DNA from: a virus
Strand: one strand, 5' to 3'
DNA: 36,103 nucleotides
IMG/VR virus record: IMGVR_UViG_3300032296_004192
Location: 1-36,103 of that record
The notes under the pieces are model-generated. The model saw nothing but the letters and a program-made list of their open reading frames with translations. It was not told where the DNA came from and did not search any database. Shown here piece by piece: positions 1-7,444 of this stretch. The number at the start of each line of letters is the position of its first letter. Within the stretch, counting starts at the first letter, position 1. The translations under genes were made by a program, and so were the position numbers.

Positions 1-90
1 AGCCCTAATTCCAGCCCTAATCCTGTCCCGATCCAGCCCTAATTCCAGCCCTAATCCTGTCCCGATCCAGCCCTAATTCCAGCCCTAATT
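1..90. repeat. 34-bp tandem repeat, about 2.65 copies
   Basis: Copies at 1-34 and 35-68 are identical, and a third partial copy runs from 69 to about 90. Each unit contains two AGCCCTAAT sub-repeats and one GTCCCGATCC segment. The array touches the window edge, so its true copy number is unknown. It leads directly into the first promoter module. No function is visible. A C-rich remnant of similar flavour lies at 381-410, just before the second promoter module. Confidence 0.9.
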
Positions 91-174
91 TTAACCATAG
101 ATTTTTCTCTATTAAAACCATAAGAAAATCGTTTATTTTTAGGGTTGACAAATTCAATCCCCCTATGGCATAGT
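83..174 (+). promoter_or_regulatory. Promoter module A (78-bp direct repeat with B)
   Basis: A -35 box TTGACA lies at 145-150, with an 18-bp spacer to CATAGT at 169-174. Upstream sit a small inverted repeat, ATAGA then TCTAT around a T-rich loop, and two AACCATA direct repeats. The segment 83-160 recurs without gaps at 407-484, with about seven differences by eye. A conserved -35 box plus conserved upstream repeats looks like an operator-promoter unit. It would transcribe the small membrane peptide at 234. Confidence 0.6.
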
Positions 175-233
175 GAGTACATGGTTACAATCCGCTTCAC
201 AAAAAACCAAAAAATTTAAAAGACAAAAAAACA

Positions 234-365
234 ATGCTAAAAAATATCATCATCGCTTACGCCGCCATTGTTACAATAGCCACCTCCGCGTTAGTTGTTG
301 CTGCGGTAGTTGAATTAAATACACCAAATCAAGCTACAGCGCAAATATTGAACCTGGTTAAATAA
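234..365 (+). CDS. Small single-span membrane peptide (43 aa)
   Basis: The frame runs from ATG 234 to TAA 363-365. Residues 5-27 are almost entirely hydrophobic or small (I, A, V, T, L), which reads as one transmembrane helix or an uncleaved signal sequence, followed by a short polar tail ending LNLVK. It sits between promoter modules A and B and has no partner in its transcript. No good ribosome-binding site precedes it; the upstream bases are only an A-run. No family is recognised. Short phage membrane peptides can be holin-like or exclusion proteins, but nothing here decides that. It may not be expressed. Confidence 0.4.
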   Translation: MLKNIIIAYAAIVTIATSALVVAAVVELNTPNQATAQILNLVK

Positions 366-406
366 TCAATCGGTTAGATCCCAGTCCCAACCACAACCCA
401 ACCCAA

Positions 407-498
407 CCCTAATTTTAACCATAGATTTTTTTCTATCTTAACCATAAGAAAATCGTTTAATCTTAGGGTTGACAAATTCAATCCCACAATGATACATT
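407..498 (+). promoter_or_regulatory. Promoter module B (second copy)
   Basis: This is the second copy of the 78-bp module, offset by 324 bp from copy A. TTGACA lies at 469-474, with an 18-bp spacer to TACATT at 493-498. The ATAGA/TCTAT inverted repeat and both AACCATA repeats are kept. It lies 60 bp upstream of the dnaN fragment and would drive it. Two copies in tandem suggest one regulator controls both short transcripts. The ribbon-helix-helix-like product encoded just downstream is a natural but unproven candidate. Confidence 0.6.
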
Positions 499-557
499 AT
501 TTACATAAGGCAAAAACAGCACCTCATAAATTTTGCCATAAAAATTAGGAGTTTATC

Positions 558-746
558 ATGCAAGTAACAGTATCTACATCTCAGTTAAAAACCGCGATCG
601 CTACAGCATCCAAAGCAATATCAAAATGTCCATCCTACCCAATATTAACCAACTTCCTATTCACTATCATAGATGGCTTCCTCGTTATATCTGCATCCGA
701 TTTAAATACCTATTTCAGTATAAAACATCAGCCGCCAACGGGTTAG
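558..746 (+). pseudogene. dnaN: Truncated DNA polymerase III beta-clamp N-terminus
   Basis: The 62-aa frame starts at ATG 558 after GGAGTTTATC. It reads like the first half of beta-clamp domain I: an opening strand (MQVTVSTSQL), a helix (KTAIATASKAISK), the P-x-x-P-I-L-x-N signature (CPSYPILTN) and a strand ending in SASDLNTYFSIK. A normal DnaN is about 370 aa, so about 85 percent is missing, and the homology stops abruptly around residue 58. Its promoter is module B. It is either a decayed mobile-element clamp or a short decoy peptide. I favour decay, because the downstream gene also lacks its start and one deletion would explain both. Family call is from motif reading only. Confidence 0.65.
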
Positions 747-990
747 CATCGTACTCAAAGAGGCAGGCATAGACTTAAGATTGAAAGGCGGAAACCTCAA
801 AGCCCGCCCCAAACCCGCACCGAGGGCAGACAACACCACCTACAAGTTATCCCAGACCACGACCCGCATCAGGCTACCCCAAGCGGTAGATGATGCCCTC
901 GCCCAAATGCCCACGTCCGCAGCCCGCACAACGTGGCTAAGAAAAGTAATAGCCGAAGCGGCTATTGAAGAATTCGGGATCACTCTTTAA
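724..990 (+). pseudogene. 5'-truncated small RHH-like DNA-binding protein
   Basis: The frame is open from 724 to the stop at 988-990, but no ATG or GTG occurs in it. The only conventional start is TTG 781, which falls inside a conserved-looking stretch (KEAGIDLRLKGGNLKARP) that continues upstream of it. The first part resembles the short fold seen in TubC-type N-terminal domains. The C-terminal part, TTRIRLPQAVDDALAQMP and on, has the strand-helix-helix pattern of ribbon-helix-helix DNA-binding proteins. It overlaps the end of the dnaN fragment in another frame. The likely history is a deletion near 735-750 that joined the front of dnaN to the back of this gene. A functional TTG-started 69-aa product at 781-990, translationally coupled to the upstream fragment, is still possible. 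Confidence 0.5.
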
Positions 991-1010
991 TAGCCGCCGT
1001 CAGAACGCAC

Positions 1011-1037
1011 AAAAAGCCAGGGAAAACCCTGGTTTTT
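1011..1037 (+). terminator. Intrinsic terminator before the late operon
   Basis: CCAGGG (1017-1022), an AAAA loop and CCCTGG (1027-1032) form a perfect 6-bp GC-rich stem. It is followed by TTTTT and preceded by AAAAA, so it could work in both directions. It isolates the short left-edge transcripts from the head-gene operon starting at 1080. Confidence 0.85.
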
Positions 1038-1042
1038 CTGTT

Positions 1043-1080
1043 TAATAGTATATACTTACTGTAGTAATTAAATACTATTA
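1043..1080 (+). promoter_or_regulatory. Inverted repeat overlapping the portal start codon
   Basis: TAATAGTAT at 1043-1051 is perfectly complementary to ATACTATTA at 1072-1080, whose last base is the A of the portal ATG. No Shine-Dalgarno sequence lies in the 20 bases before the ATG. In RNA the stem would hide the start; in DNA it could be an operator. It is the only regulatory-looking element between the terminator and the structural operon. Confidence 0.5.
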
Positions 1081-2573
1081 TGAATTTCTGGCAGACGGTA
1101 TGGAAAATTTTAAATAGTCCCGTACAACTCCCCCGCAAGCGCTCCTATGGCGGCGCAGAGGTGGGGAGGCTAACGTCTGACTGGGTGGCTTCTTCCACCT
1201 CTGCCGATTCAGAAATTTATAGTAGTTTGGTTAGGATTCGCAACCGCTCCCGGCAACTAGTCCGCGATAACGACTATGCCAGGGGCGCGTTAAGGACAAT
1301 CTGTAACAACGTTATCGGTCAGGGCATCCCGTTCCAATCTCAAGTGAAAATGAGACGGGGCGATCGCCTCGATGAATCCATAAACACAGCCATTGAAGAA
1401 GCGTGGCAGGATTGGCAGTGTAAGGAGTATTGCGACGTTGCGGGTAAATTGGGATGGTCAGAAATTCAACGGCTGGTAATGCGTTCCGTCGTCGAATCCG
1501 GGGAAATTCTGATTAGGAAAGTAAAGCAATCCTTTGGCGGCTCGTCCGTTCCTTTCGCCCTAGAATTAATCGAGGCGGATCAACTAGCCGAATACTACCA
1601 CGGCACATTCAACGGCAATGAAATCAGAATGGGTGTAGAGGTTGATAAATGGAATCGCCCCGTAGCCTACCACCTCCGCACCCATCACCCAGGCGACTAT
1701 CAATTTGTATCCACCGCCTCGGCTGCTAGGCTAGAGCGCGTCCCAGCAGAGGAAATCATTCATCTATTCATGAGCGATCGCCCTGGGCAATCTCGCGGCA
1801 TCTCGTGGTTTCATTCCTGCCTCAAACGGATGCGGGATTTAGGCGGCTATGAAGAAGCCGAAGTAGTAGCGGCGAGAGCTACAGCCTCCATCATGGGCTT
1901 CATTGAAACCCCAGATGGTGAACTACTAGGAGAGGATGTCAGCAACGGCGAGCGCCTACGTTCCCTCAGTCCCGGCACTATCGAACTATTAGCACCCGGC
2001 GAAAAGTTTAGCGGCTTCTCCCCTACCCGTCCCGCCACTGGGTTTGATTCCTTTGTCCGCATGATGTTGAGAGGCATGGCCGCAGGTGTGGGGATTAGTT
2101 ACGAAAATTTGTCAGCAGATTATTCTCAATCTAATTACAGTAGCAGCCGGCTCGCACTTCTCAATGACCGCGATACCTACCGGGCTTTACAATCTTGGAT
2201 CATGTTGAACCTGCACCAGCCCGTATATGAGGCATGGCTTGACATGGCTGTGTTGTCAGGACGGTTAAACTTACCAATCTATGAACTTAACCCACGTCGT
2301 TATCAGTCCGTTAGGTGGCAACCTCGCGGCTGGTCATGGGTCGACCCTCAGAAAGAAATTAACGCCACCATTAGCGCGGTTGGTGCGGGATTAACTACCC
2401 TCACTGATGAAATTGCCAAACAAGGCGGCGACATCGAAGACTTACTCAAGACTCGTAAGCGCGAGCTAGACATGGCTTCAGCTTATGGCTTGAGTTTGTA
2501 TACACCACCTGCCCAGTCAGCGGTTGTTAACGAAGGTGAAGCACCAACGGAGGCAACCAATGACTCTATCTAA
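1080..2573 (+). CDS. Lambda-type phage portal protein
   Basis: At 497 aa this is the normal length for the lambda gpB-like portal family (Phage_portal_2). A dodecameric ring of this protein forms the head vertex through which DNA enters and leaves. Visible family signatures include NDYARGALRTICNNVIGQG near residues 62-80, the W-x-D-W-x-x-x-x-x-C-D segment around 110-120, SGEILIRKV, and the NYSSSRLALL block around residue 353. It opens the plus-strand structural operon, and its 3' end overlaps the next start by 14 bases. In most phages the terminase large subunit lies immediately upstream. Here that place is taken by a terminator and the dnaN/RHH debris, and no terminase is found. Confidence 0.93.
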   Translation: MNFWQTVWKILNSPVQLPRKRSYGGAEVGRLTSDWVASSTSADSEIYSSLVRIRNRSRQLVRDNDYARGALRTICNNVIGQGIPFQSQVKMRRGDRLDESINTAIEEAWQDWQCKEYCDVAGKLGWSEIQRLVMRSVVESGEILIRKVKQSFGGSSVPFALELIEADQLAEYYHGTFNGNEIRMGVEVDKWNRPVAYHLRTHHPGDYQFVSTASAARLERVPAEEIIHLFMSDRPGQSRGISWFHSCLKRMRDLGGYEEAEVVAARATASIMGFIETPDGELLGEDVSNGERLRSLSPGTIELLAPGEKFSGFSPTRPATGFDSFVRMMLRGMAAGVGISYENLSADYSQSNYSSSRLALLNDRDTYRALQSWIMLNLHQPVYEAWLDMAVLSGRLNLPIYELNPRRYQSVRWQPRGWSWVDPQKEINATISAVGAGLTTLTDEIAKQGGDIEDLLKTRKRELDMASAYGLSLYTPPAQSAVVNEGEAPTEATNDSI

Positions 2574-4539
2574 GGGGATTATGGATGAAGAAATAAAAAC
2601 ACTGACAGAACCAGTAGAACCAACTGCAACACTTGAACCAAATCAAAAAATGTTGCAGGTCGGCGATCGCTCTATCGCTATTGACCGCACAGCCAAACGC
2701 CAGATTACTTTTGATCGGGCAATGGTTGACGATAGCACCCGCACCATTGAAATCCCCGTATCTTCCGAGTACAAGGTGGCGAGATGGTGGGGCGACGAGA
2801 TTTTATCCCATGCTCCCAGTGCCGCCAACCTAGAACGGCTCAACGACGGCGGCGGCTTCCTCTTCAACCACGACCCAGAGGACTATATTGGGGTGTGTGA
2901 ACGGGCATACCTTAAAAGCGGTCGGCTCTATTGCAAACTAAGGTTTGATACTCACCCAGAAGCCGAGCGAATTTACCAGTCGGTTAAATCTGGCATCCTC
3001 CGCAATGTTTCTATCGGATACTCCATAGACGAGGTAGAGGAATTTGAGGAAGGCTACAACGTCACCCGATGGACACCCTTCGAGGTGAGCGTCGTTACCA
3101 TCCCCGCAGATCCCACCGTTGGCATTGGTCGCAGCCTCACCAACGAAGCCGAACCCCCGCCAAGTCAACCATCTGCACCTATAGAAAGTCCTATTCAAGA
3201 GGAACAAATCAGAATGGAAGTAACAGAAAAAATTGATATTGAAGCGATTAGGCAGCACGAGCGCGATCGCATTGAATCCATCCGCGCCCTATGCCACGGG
3301 CACAAAATGCCCAACACCATGGCTCAACAATTAATCGAAGACGGTTCTACCATCGAAATGGCGCGGGCTTTAGTCCTGGAAAGGATTCAACAACGCCCCG
3401 AACAACAGCCCATCGCCCAACCTGTAGCCGCATTAGGTTTAACCGACAAGGAACAACGGGAATATTCAGTGTGCCGTGCTATCCTTGCTCAAGTTGACCC
3501 TACCTACAGAGATCAGGCTGGCTTTGAGCGCGAACTTTCCAACGAAATCGCCAAGAAAACCGGACGCAGTACCAGTGGCTTCTATATCCCAGTTCGGGAT
3601 CTGCGAGTTCCTTGGGACAAGGTACAACAACGGGCAACTTACGCGACTGGCGCGGCCGCTACAGGTGGCGTAACAGTTCCCACAGTTTTAGACGCTGCCA
3701 GCCTGATTGAATATCTCAGAAACCGCGCATTATGTATGCAGATGGGGGCAAGAATGCTCTCAGGGTTAACCGGAAACCTCGACATCCCTCGCCAAACTGG
3801 CATAGCTTCAACCTACTGGGTAGGCGAAGGCGGTGCGGTATCTCAGTCTGAAGCCACCTTCGACAAGATCACCTTCACACCCAAAACCGTGGGTGTTAAG
3901 TCCAGAATGACCCGGTTAATGCTCCTTCAAAGCAGCATTGATATTGAAGCCTTCGTCCGCCAGGACATCGCCCAATCAATTGCCCTAGAAATTGACCGCA
4001 CCGTCATCAACGGATCAGGTTCAGCCAACCAGCCAACCGGAATTCTGGTAGCTTCGGGAACAACTACCGTATCACTAGGAACTAACGGCGCTGCTCCCAC
4101 TTGGGATGCCCTAGTTCAAGCCGAAACCGCAGTCGCCAGCGTTAACGCCGACATCGGCAACCTTGGCTTCATGTCTACCCCCCAAGTCCGGGGCAAACTC
4201 AAGCGCACCCTCAAAAATCCCACCGCCGTCAACTCAGACTGGATCTGGGAGAACGGTTCAGACCCCTTGATTGGCATGGTCAATGGCTACATGATGGGCA
4301 TTACCAACCAAGTCCCCGCCAACCTCACCAAAGGCACAGGAACTAACCTCAGTGCCATCATTTTCGGCAACTGGGCTGATGTCCTGATCGGCGAATGGGG
4401 TGTACTGGAAATATTAGCCAATCAATTCGGTGCTGGTTACGACTCCGGCGATATCGAAGTTCGCGCCCTGCAAACCATCGACATTCAGCTAAGACGGGCT
4501 GCCAGCTTCGTCAAAATTGTAGACGCAATCACAGTCTAG
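2560..4539 (+). CDS. Prohead protease - major capsid protein fusion (HK97 type)
   Basis: The start chosen is ATG 2560, preceded by GGAGG at 2549-2553, giving 659 aa; TTG 2524 is in frame but has no such site. Residues about 40-200 form an HK97-type prohead protease, with FNHDPEDYIG near residue 100 carrying the candidate His, then ILRNVSIGYS and the characteristic TPFEVSVVTIPADP. A charged, helical linker (about 220-330) corresponds to the scaffolding delta domain. Residues about 360-655 are the HK97-fold coat protein (YWVGEGGAVSQSEATF, then GSGSANQPTGIL). The two parts are separate genes in many phages; fusion is a known variant. Self-cleavage would release the coat domain during head maturation, probably near the linker end. 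Confidence 0.93.
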   Translation: MTLSKGIMDEEIKTLTEPVEPTATLEPNQKMLQVGDRSIAIDRTAKRQITFDRAMVDDSTRTIEIPVSSEYKVARWWGDEILSHAPSAANLERLNDGGGFLFNHDPEDYIGVCERAYLKSGRLYCKLRFDTHPEAERIYQSVKSGILRNVSIGYSIDEVEEFEEGYNVTRWTPFEVSVVTIPADPTVGIGRSLTNEAEPPPSQPSAPIESPIQEEQIRMEVTEKIDIEAIRQHERDRIESIRALCHGHKMPNTMAQQLIEDGSTIEMARALVLERIQQRPEQQPIAQPVAALGLTDKEQREYSVCRAILAQVDPTYRDQAGFERELSNEIAKKTGRSTSGFYIPVRDLRVPWDKVQQRATYATGAAATGGVTVPTVLDAASLIEYLRNRALCMQMGARMLSGLTGNLDIPRQTGIASTYWVGEGGAVSQSEATFDKITFTPKTVGVKSRMTRLMLLQSSIDIEAFVRQDIAQSIALEIDRTVINGSGSANQPTGILVASGTTTVSLGTNGAAPTWDALVQAETAVASVNADIGNLGFMSTPQVRGKLKRTLKNPTAVNSDWIWENGSDPLIGMVNGYMMGITNQVPANLTKGTGTNLSAIIFGNWADVLIGEWGVLEILANQFGAGYDSGDIEVRALQTIDIQLRRAASFVKIVDAITV

Positions 4540-4547
4540 AGGTGAGT

Positions 4548-4772
4548 ATGTCCGAGAAACCAGCCAAGTACAGGGTCAAACCAGGAAAAACAATCTTTCA
4601 TGGTGGCGAAAGATTTGACGAAGGGGCAGAGCTAGAACTTGTCCCCACCGTTGCCGAAGTCCACTCGATTAACGTCGAATTGGTAGAGGATGCACCCCCA
4701 CCAGAAGAAATAAAACTCCCCAAGAAACCCAAATCCCCCGATACCCAAAATGCAACTAGTGGAGAACCTTGA
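4548..4772 (+). CDS. Small head-region protein (74 aa)
   Basis: ATG 4548 follows AGAGGTGAGT, a usable ribosome-binding site, nine bases after the capsid stop. A longer frame from 4395 lies within the capsid gene and is not needed. The front half (KYRVKPGKTIFHGGERFDEG) reads as a short beta fold like small proteins found between capsid and connector genes. The back half is Pro-, Lys- and Glu-rich and looks disordered. Its 3' end overlaps the next gene by 23 bases. Position suggests a minor head or connector role; no family is recognised with confidence. Confidence 0.75.
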   Translation: MSEKPAKYRVKPGKTIFHGGERFDEGAELELVPTVAEVHSINVELVEDAPPPEEIKLPKKPKSPDTQNATSGEP

Positions 4773-5022
4773 CTCATTCCTGGATGAATTCGCCGTTAGC
4801 TTTACCGTAGCGGGCAACTCATTCAAAGGCATATTTGAGGTAGAAAATTCACCCATTGGGTTCGATGCCGAGGGGCGGCGAATCACACTCACCGCCAAAA
4901 CCACAGACACCAACGGCATCAATCACGGCACGCCATTAGTAGTCGGGGCTAAAACATATACCGTGATTGGACTCGAACCCATAGACGATGGCAAATTCAC
5001 CGACCTGGTATTAAAAGAATGA
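4750..5022 (+). CDS. Head-tail attachment protein (lambda gpFII-like)
   Basis: The 90-aa product matches the size and shape of gpFII-like connectors. It has an N-terminal helical start (LVENLDSFLDEF), a beta-rich middle with FKGIFEVEN, then HGTPLVVGAKTYTVIGLEPIDDG and a closing LVLKE. In lambda, gpFII sits between the head completion protein and the tail. The gene overlaps the preceding one by 23 bases and the following one by four (ATGA), as expected for coupled translation of connector genes. Confidence 0.75.
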   Translation: MQLVENLDSFLDEFAVSFTVAGNSFKGIFEVENSPIGFDAEGRRITLTAKTTDTNGINHGTPLVVGAKTYTVIGLEPIDDGKFTDLVLKE

Positions 5023-5441
5023 AGCGCAAAGATATCATGGCTGCCCTCGGTTCTCAATTGAGTCAGATCACCACCCCCACCTACAGCACAAACATAGGGC
5101 AATCAATTCTCTACTGGCAGGACTACCCGACCGAGTACGGATCTGATGCCCTCATCTATCGGGATGTGGCAGAGGATACAATAGAGAAAGGGTTAGACCA
5201 TGAAAACGCTTTGCATATCGAGATAGAGGGGCGTAAGTTCTCCGACACCCCCGGCGTAGCGGCTAACGATATGTTAGCGGACATTATCAAAGCTTTAGGC
5301 GCTGACCTAACCCTCAATTCCCTAGCCTTGAAAATGTTCCTAGTCGGCAACGAAACCGACGTAGATACCCAGGGTAAAACCTGCGCCCGGATACTTGTTA
5401 AAGTTGATGTTTTGTACCGCACACGCTTATTCAATCCATAG
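5019..5441 (+). CDS. Tail terminator / minor tail protein (gpU or DUF3168-like)
   Basis: This 140-aa protein has the layout of tail terminator proteins that cap the tail tube at the head end. An N-terminal helix (RKDIMAALGSQLSQI) leads into mixed alpha-beta content with IYRDVAEDT and ALHIEIEGRKF and a C-terminal strand (ARILVKVDVLYRT). Its position, between the gpFII-like connector and the tail tube gene, fits the conserved gene order. It starts inside the stop of the upstream gene. Function is inferred from position and fold impression rather than a diagnostic motif. Confidence 0.65.
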   Translation: MKRKDIMAALGSQLSQITTPTYSTNIGQSILYWQDYPTEYGSDALIYRDVAEDTIEKGLDHENALHIEIEGRKFSDTPGVAANDMLADIIKALGADLTLNSLALKMFLVGNETDVDTQGKTCARILVKVDVLYRTRLFNP

Positions 5442-5449
5442 GGGAAAAT

Positions 5450-6217
5450 ATGCCACCCAGATATTTTGTAGGCAAAGGAAAAGTTTTGTTGGGATCTCGT
5501 GATGCCATAACAGGCAAGCCCACAGGGCTAGACTTCATTGGGAATGTTCCCAAGCTGACCCTCAGCACCACCCAAGGACAGATTGACCATAAGGAATCCT
5601 TCACAGGACTAAACCTGGTAGACAGGACAGTCAAAACCGAACAGAAAGCCAGTGTTAGTTTCACTATTGAAGAAATTACCAAGGAAAACTTAGAGAAATT
5701 CATCGTCGGCACAGTTACGAACCTGGTTGGTGCAACCGTAACCAACGAACCCGTAACGATATACAAGGGTAAATGGAATCCCTTGGATAGAATGAACCTC
5801 ACCTCCTTTGCATCTCTGACCCTCTCAACATCACCCAATACCATCTACGTCAAAGACACCGATTACACAGTAGACCTCAAGCAGGGCATGATTTTTGTCC
5901 CAACATCATCCGCCATCCCAGCCCAAGCCATAGTTAATGCCTCCTACGTAGCGGGAGCATCCGAAAAAGTTTCTGGTTTCACGGCCAACCCTAACCGGGT
6001 CTACTGGTTGCGGTTTGCCGGACTCAACCAAGCCGAAGATGACGCTCCCGTCGTCGTGGATATCTATAAATTCAATCCCAAGTCAATCGGTTCTATGGAA
6101 TTTATAAACGATGACTTTTGGAAAGGAGACATAGACGGTATGGCTCTTTACGATGATCTCCAGCCAGACAGCAACGTCAATGGCAGATTCTATAGAATCC
6201 AAACAACAGCCGCATGA
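5450..6217 (+). CDS. Major tail tube protein
   Basis: The 255-aa product starts at ATG 5450 after GGGGAAAAT. Its beginning (YFVGKGKVLLGSRD...LDFIGNVPKLTLST) is typical of tail tube subunits: a short description of the layer, then strands ending in a KVTxSFTIEE-like segment (QKASVSFTIEEIT, residues about 65-77). The tail-tube fold would assemble in stacked rings to form the DNA channel. Residues about 110-160 look like an added beta domain. It precedes the tail chaperones and tape measure, the standard position. A slightly divergent member of a GTA-like tail is the best description. Confidence 0.8.
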   Translation: MPPRYFVGKGKVLLGSRDAITGKPTGLDFIGNVPKLTLSTTQGQIDHKESFTGLNLVDRTVKTEQKASVSFTIEEITKENLEKFIVGTVTNLVGATVTNEPVTIYKGKWNPLDRMNLTSFASLTLSTSPNTIYVKDTDYTVDLKQGMIFVPTSSAIPAQAIVNASYVAGASEKVSGFTANPNRVYWLRFAGLNQAEDDAPVVVDIYKFNPKSIGSMEFINDDFWKGDIDGMALYDDLQPDSNVNGRFYRIQTTAA

Positions 6218-6783
6218 GCATAGAATCCAAGGCTGCTAGAGAATTCTTTGCAGCCCAAATTAAAGATTTAAACTCAGCTACCCGCGCCGTAATCCGCGCC
6301 TCCGCCCGACAGTTCAAACAAGAAATTGTTCGGCAAGTCAAGGCAAATTTTCGGCGTGGACTCAATTCCAACGGCTCATTTTTTAAAGCATTTAAAATCT
6401 ATGATTTAGATGCCGATGCTTCCAGGGGACCGGCTTCCTACGTCCGAGCCGGTGTCCCCTTCATGAATGTATTTGAAGAGGGGGCAGTGATCACAATTAA
6501 GAAAGCCCAATTCTTGATCGTGCTACTTCCCCAAGGTGAAAAACTAGGATTTAAAAGAATCTCTAAAGGTAATCCCTGGCGCAAAGTATGGGAGCAATTT
6601 GGTAGGCGCTTTGTTTTAAAAGTTCTACCCAACAATAAACTATTGTATAGCTACGAAAACGCGGGCAAACTAACACCCGTGTATCTGTTTACAAAATCAG
6701 TTAAACTCAGGAAACGATTAAACTTTTTTGAACCTGCCGAAACAATTGCCAAGCAAATACCAGATGAAATCGCAAAACTATGA
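6214..6783 (+). CDS. HK97 gp10-like / DUF6441-like connector protein
   Basis: The 189-aa gene overlaps the tail tube stop by four bases (ATGA). The first 50 residues are strongly basic and helical (RAVIRASARQFKQEIVRQVKANF). Then come VFEEGAVITIKKAQFLIVLLP and TPVYLFTKSVKLRKRL, which recall DUF6441/gp10-like proteins that help join tail and head or complete the tail. No catalytic residues are expected. Its place after, rather than before, the tail tube is a little unusual for gp10 but occurs in GTA-like clusters. The family name is tentative; membership in the tail module is firm. Confidence 0.6.
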   Translation: MSIESKAAREFFAAQIKDLNSATRAVIRASARQFKQEIVRQVKANFRRGLNSNGSFFKAFKIYDLDADASRGPASYVRAGVPFMNVFEEGAVITIKKAQFLIVLLPQGEKLGFKRISKGNPWRKVWEQFGRRFVLKVLPNNKLLYSYENAGKLTPVYLFTKSVKLRKRLNFFEPAETIAKQIPDEIAKL

Positions 6784-7169
6784 GTGATGATTTAAAAATA
6801 TTAGCCCCTCAAGAAACCATCTCCACTAAATTCGGAGATGTGATAATCAAGCCCTTCAAATTTACCCAATTCCCTAGAGTTATTGAAATCCTATCAGGCT
6901 TTAGTAGTTCCATAAACGTAGATAATTTAAGTGCTGGCGATATCGTCAATCTCCTAATGCGAAATCAAGGAGAAGATTTATTTGAGTTACTATGTATGGC
7001 TTCAGGTAAAGATAAATCATGGCTCGATAAACTAGAAGCCGATGAGGGTATCGAATTATTAATGAAGGTGGTCGAACAGAATATGGATTTTTTCAACCGC
7101 AAACTCATTCCCAGCATCGCCAAATTTTCCGAGGCAGTAACCAACGTAGCGACGGATGGGGAACAATAG
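6780..7169 (+). CDS. Tail assembly chaperone, upstream frame (gpG-like)
   Basis: The 129-aa product overlaps the previous stop by four bases. It is acidic and helical with a short beta start (TKFGDVIIKPFKFTQFPRVIEIL), as in the small chaperones that coat the tape measure before tail tube polymerisation. It sits immediately before the tape measure gene, the invariant position for lambda gpG/gpGT-type pairs. A slippery heptamer T TTT TTC at 7088-7094 falls in register 25 codons before the stop, and the -1 frame is open from there into the next gene. Most product should be the short form, with a minority extended. Confidence 0.75.
   Translation: MSDDLKILAPQETISTKFGDVIIKPFKFTQFPRVIEILSGFSSSINVDNLSAGDIVNLLMRNQGEDLFELLCMASGKDKSWLDKLEADEGIELLMKVVEQNMDFFNRKLIPSIAKFSEAVTNVATDGEQ
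7088..7094 (+). promoter_or_regulatory. Candidate -1 ribosomal frameshift site T TTT TTC
   Basis: In the upstream chaperone the codons are GAT TTT TTC at 7086-7094. With the preceding T this gives T TTT TTC, a perfect X XXY YYZ heptamer, so both tRNAs can re-pair after slipping back one base. The -1 frame then stays open through 7363. A second imperfect possibility is GGGGAAC at 7158-7164 beside the zero-frame stop, but its register does not fit the rule. Confidence 0.6.
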
Positions 7170-7363
7170 TCAGTCGCTTGATTAGATTTGGCCACGGCTG
7201 GAACGATATCCAAAACTACACAGCCGCCCAAATCAAACTCTTTCTCAAATCAATTGAACAAATAGAGAAAGAAGAACGACAAGCCGCAATTATTGATCAC
7301 GCGATCGCCTCCCAAGGCGATGAAAAAACCATCAATAAAGCCATTCAACAACTAAAGGAATAA
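7088..7363 (+). CDS. Tail assembly chaperone, -1 frameshift extension (gpT-like)
   Basis: This frame is open continuously from the slippery site at 7088 to the stop at 7361-7363. Its conserved-looking part begins WGTIVSRLIRFGHGWNDIQ, followed by a helical YTAAQIKLFLKSIEQ and a charged tail. The only internal start, TTG 7178, would cut off the opening tryptophan segment and has no ribosome-binding site. Production as a -1 frameshift fusion with the upstream chaperone is therefore more likely than separate initiation. In lambda the equivalent gpGT binds both tape measure and tail tube subunits. If it is made independently, the product would be 61 aa from 7178. Confidence 0.65.
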   Translation, partial: FFQPQTHSQHRQIFRGSNQRSDGWGTIVSRLIRFGHGWNDIQNYTAAQIKLFLKSIEQIEKEERQAAIIDHAIASQGDEKTINKAIQQLKE

Positions 7364-7365
7364 CT

Positions 7366-7396
7366 AACTCTTGTAAATATTTACAGGAGTTTTTTA
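7366..7396 (+). terminator. Terminator-like hairpin before the tape measure gene
   Basis: AACTC...GAGTT, extended inward by TGTAA...TTACA around ATAT, is followed by a run of six Ts and ATTG. The stem is AT-rich, so termination would be partial. It could lower tape measure output relative to the tube and chaperone genes. A small TTGTA-G-TACAA palindrome follows at about 7414-7424. No strong promoter or Shine-Dalgarno site is seen before the tape measure ATG. Confidence 0.6.
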
Positions 7397-7444
7397 TTGT
7401 CCACAGATTAAACTTGTAGTACAAACGTTTTTATTATTACTCCT

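Noticed and set aside
1-90. CRISPR array or telomere-like CCCTAA repeat
   Set aside because: Units are contiguous with no unique spacers, only about 2.65 copies, and a bacterial context; the CCCTAA likeness is chance within a 34-bp unit.
7158-7164. GGGGAAC as the frameshift site
   Set aside because: Its register relative to the zero-frame codons GGG GAA does not allow re-pairing of both tRNAs after a -1 slip; T TTT TTC fits far better.
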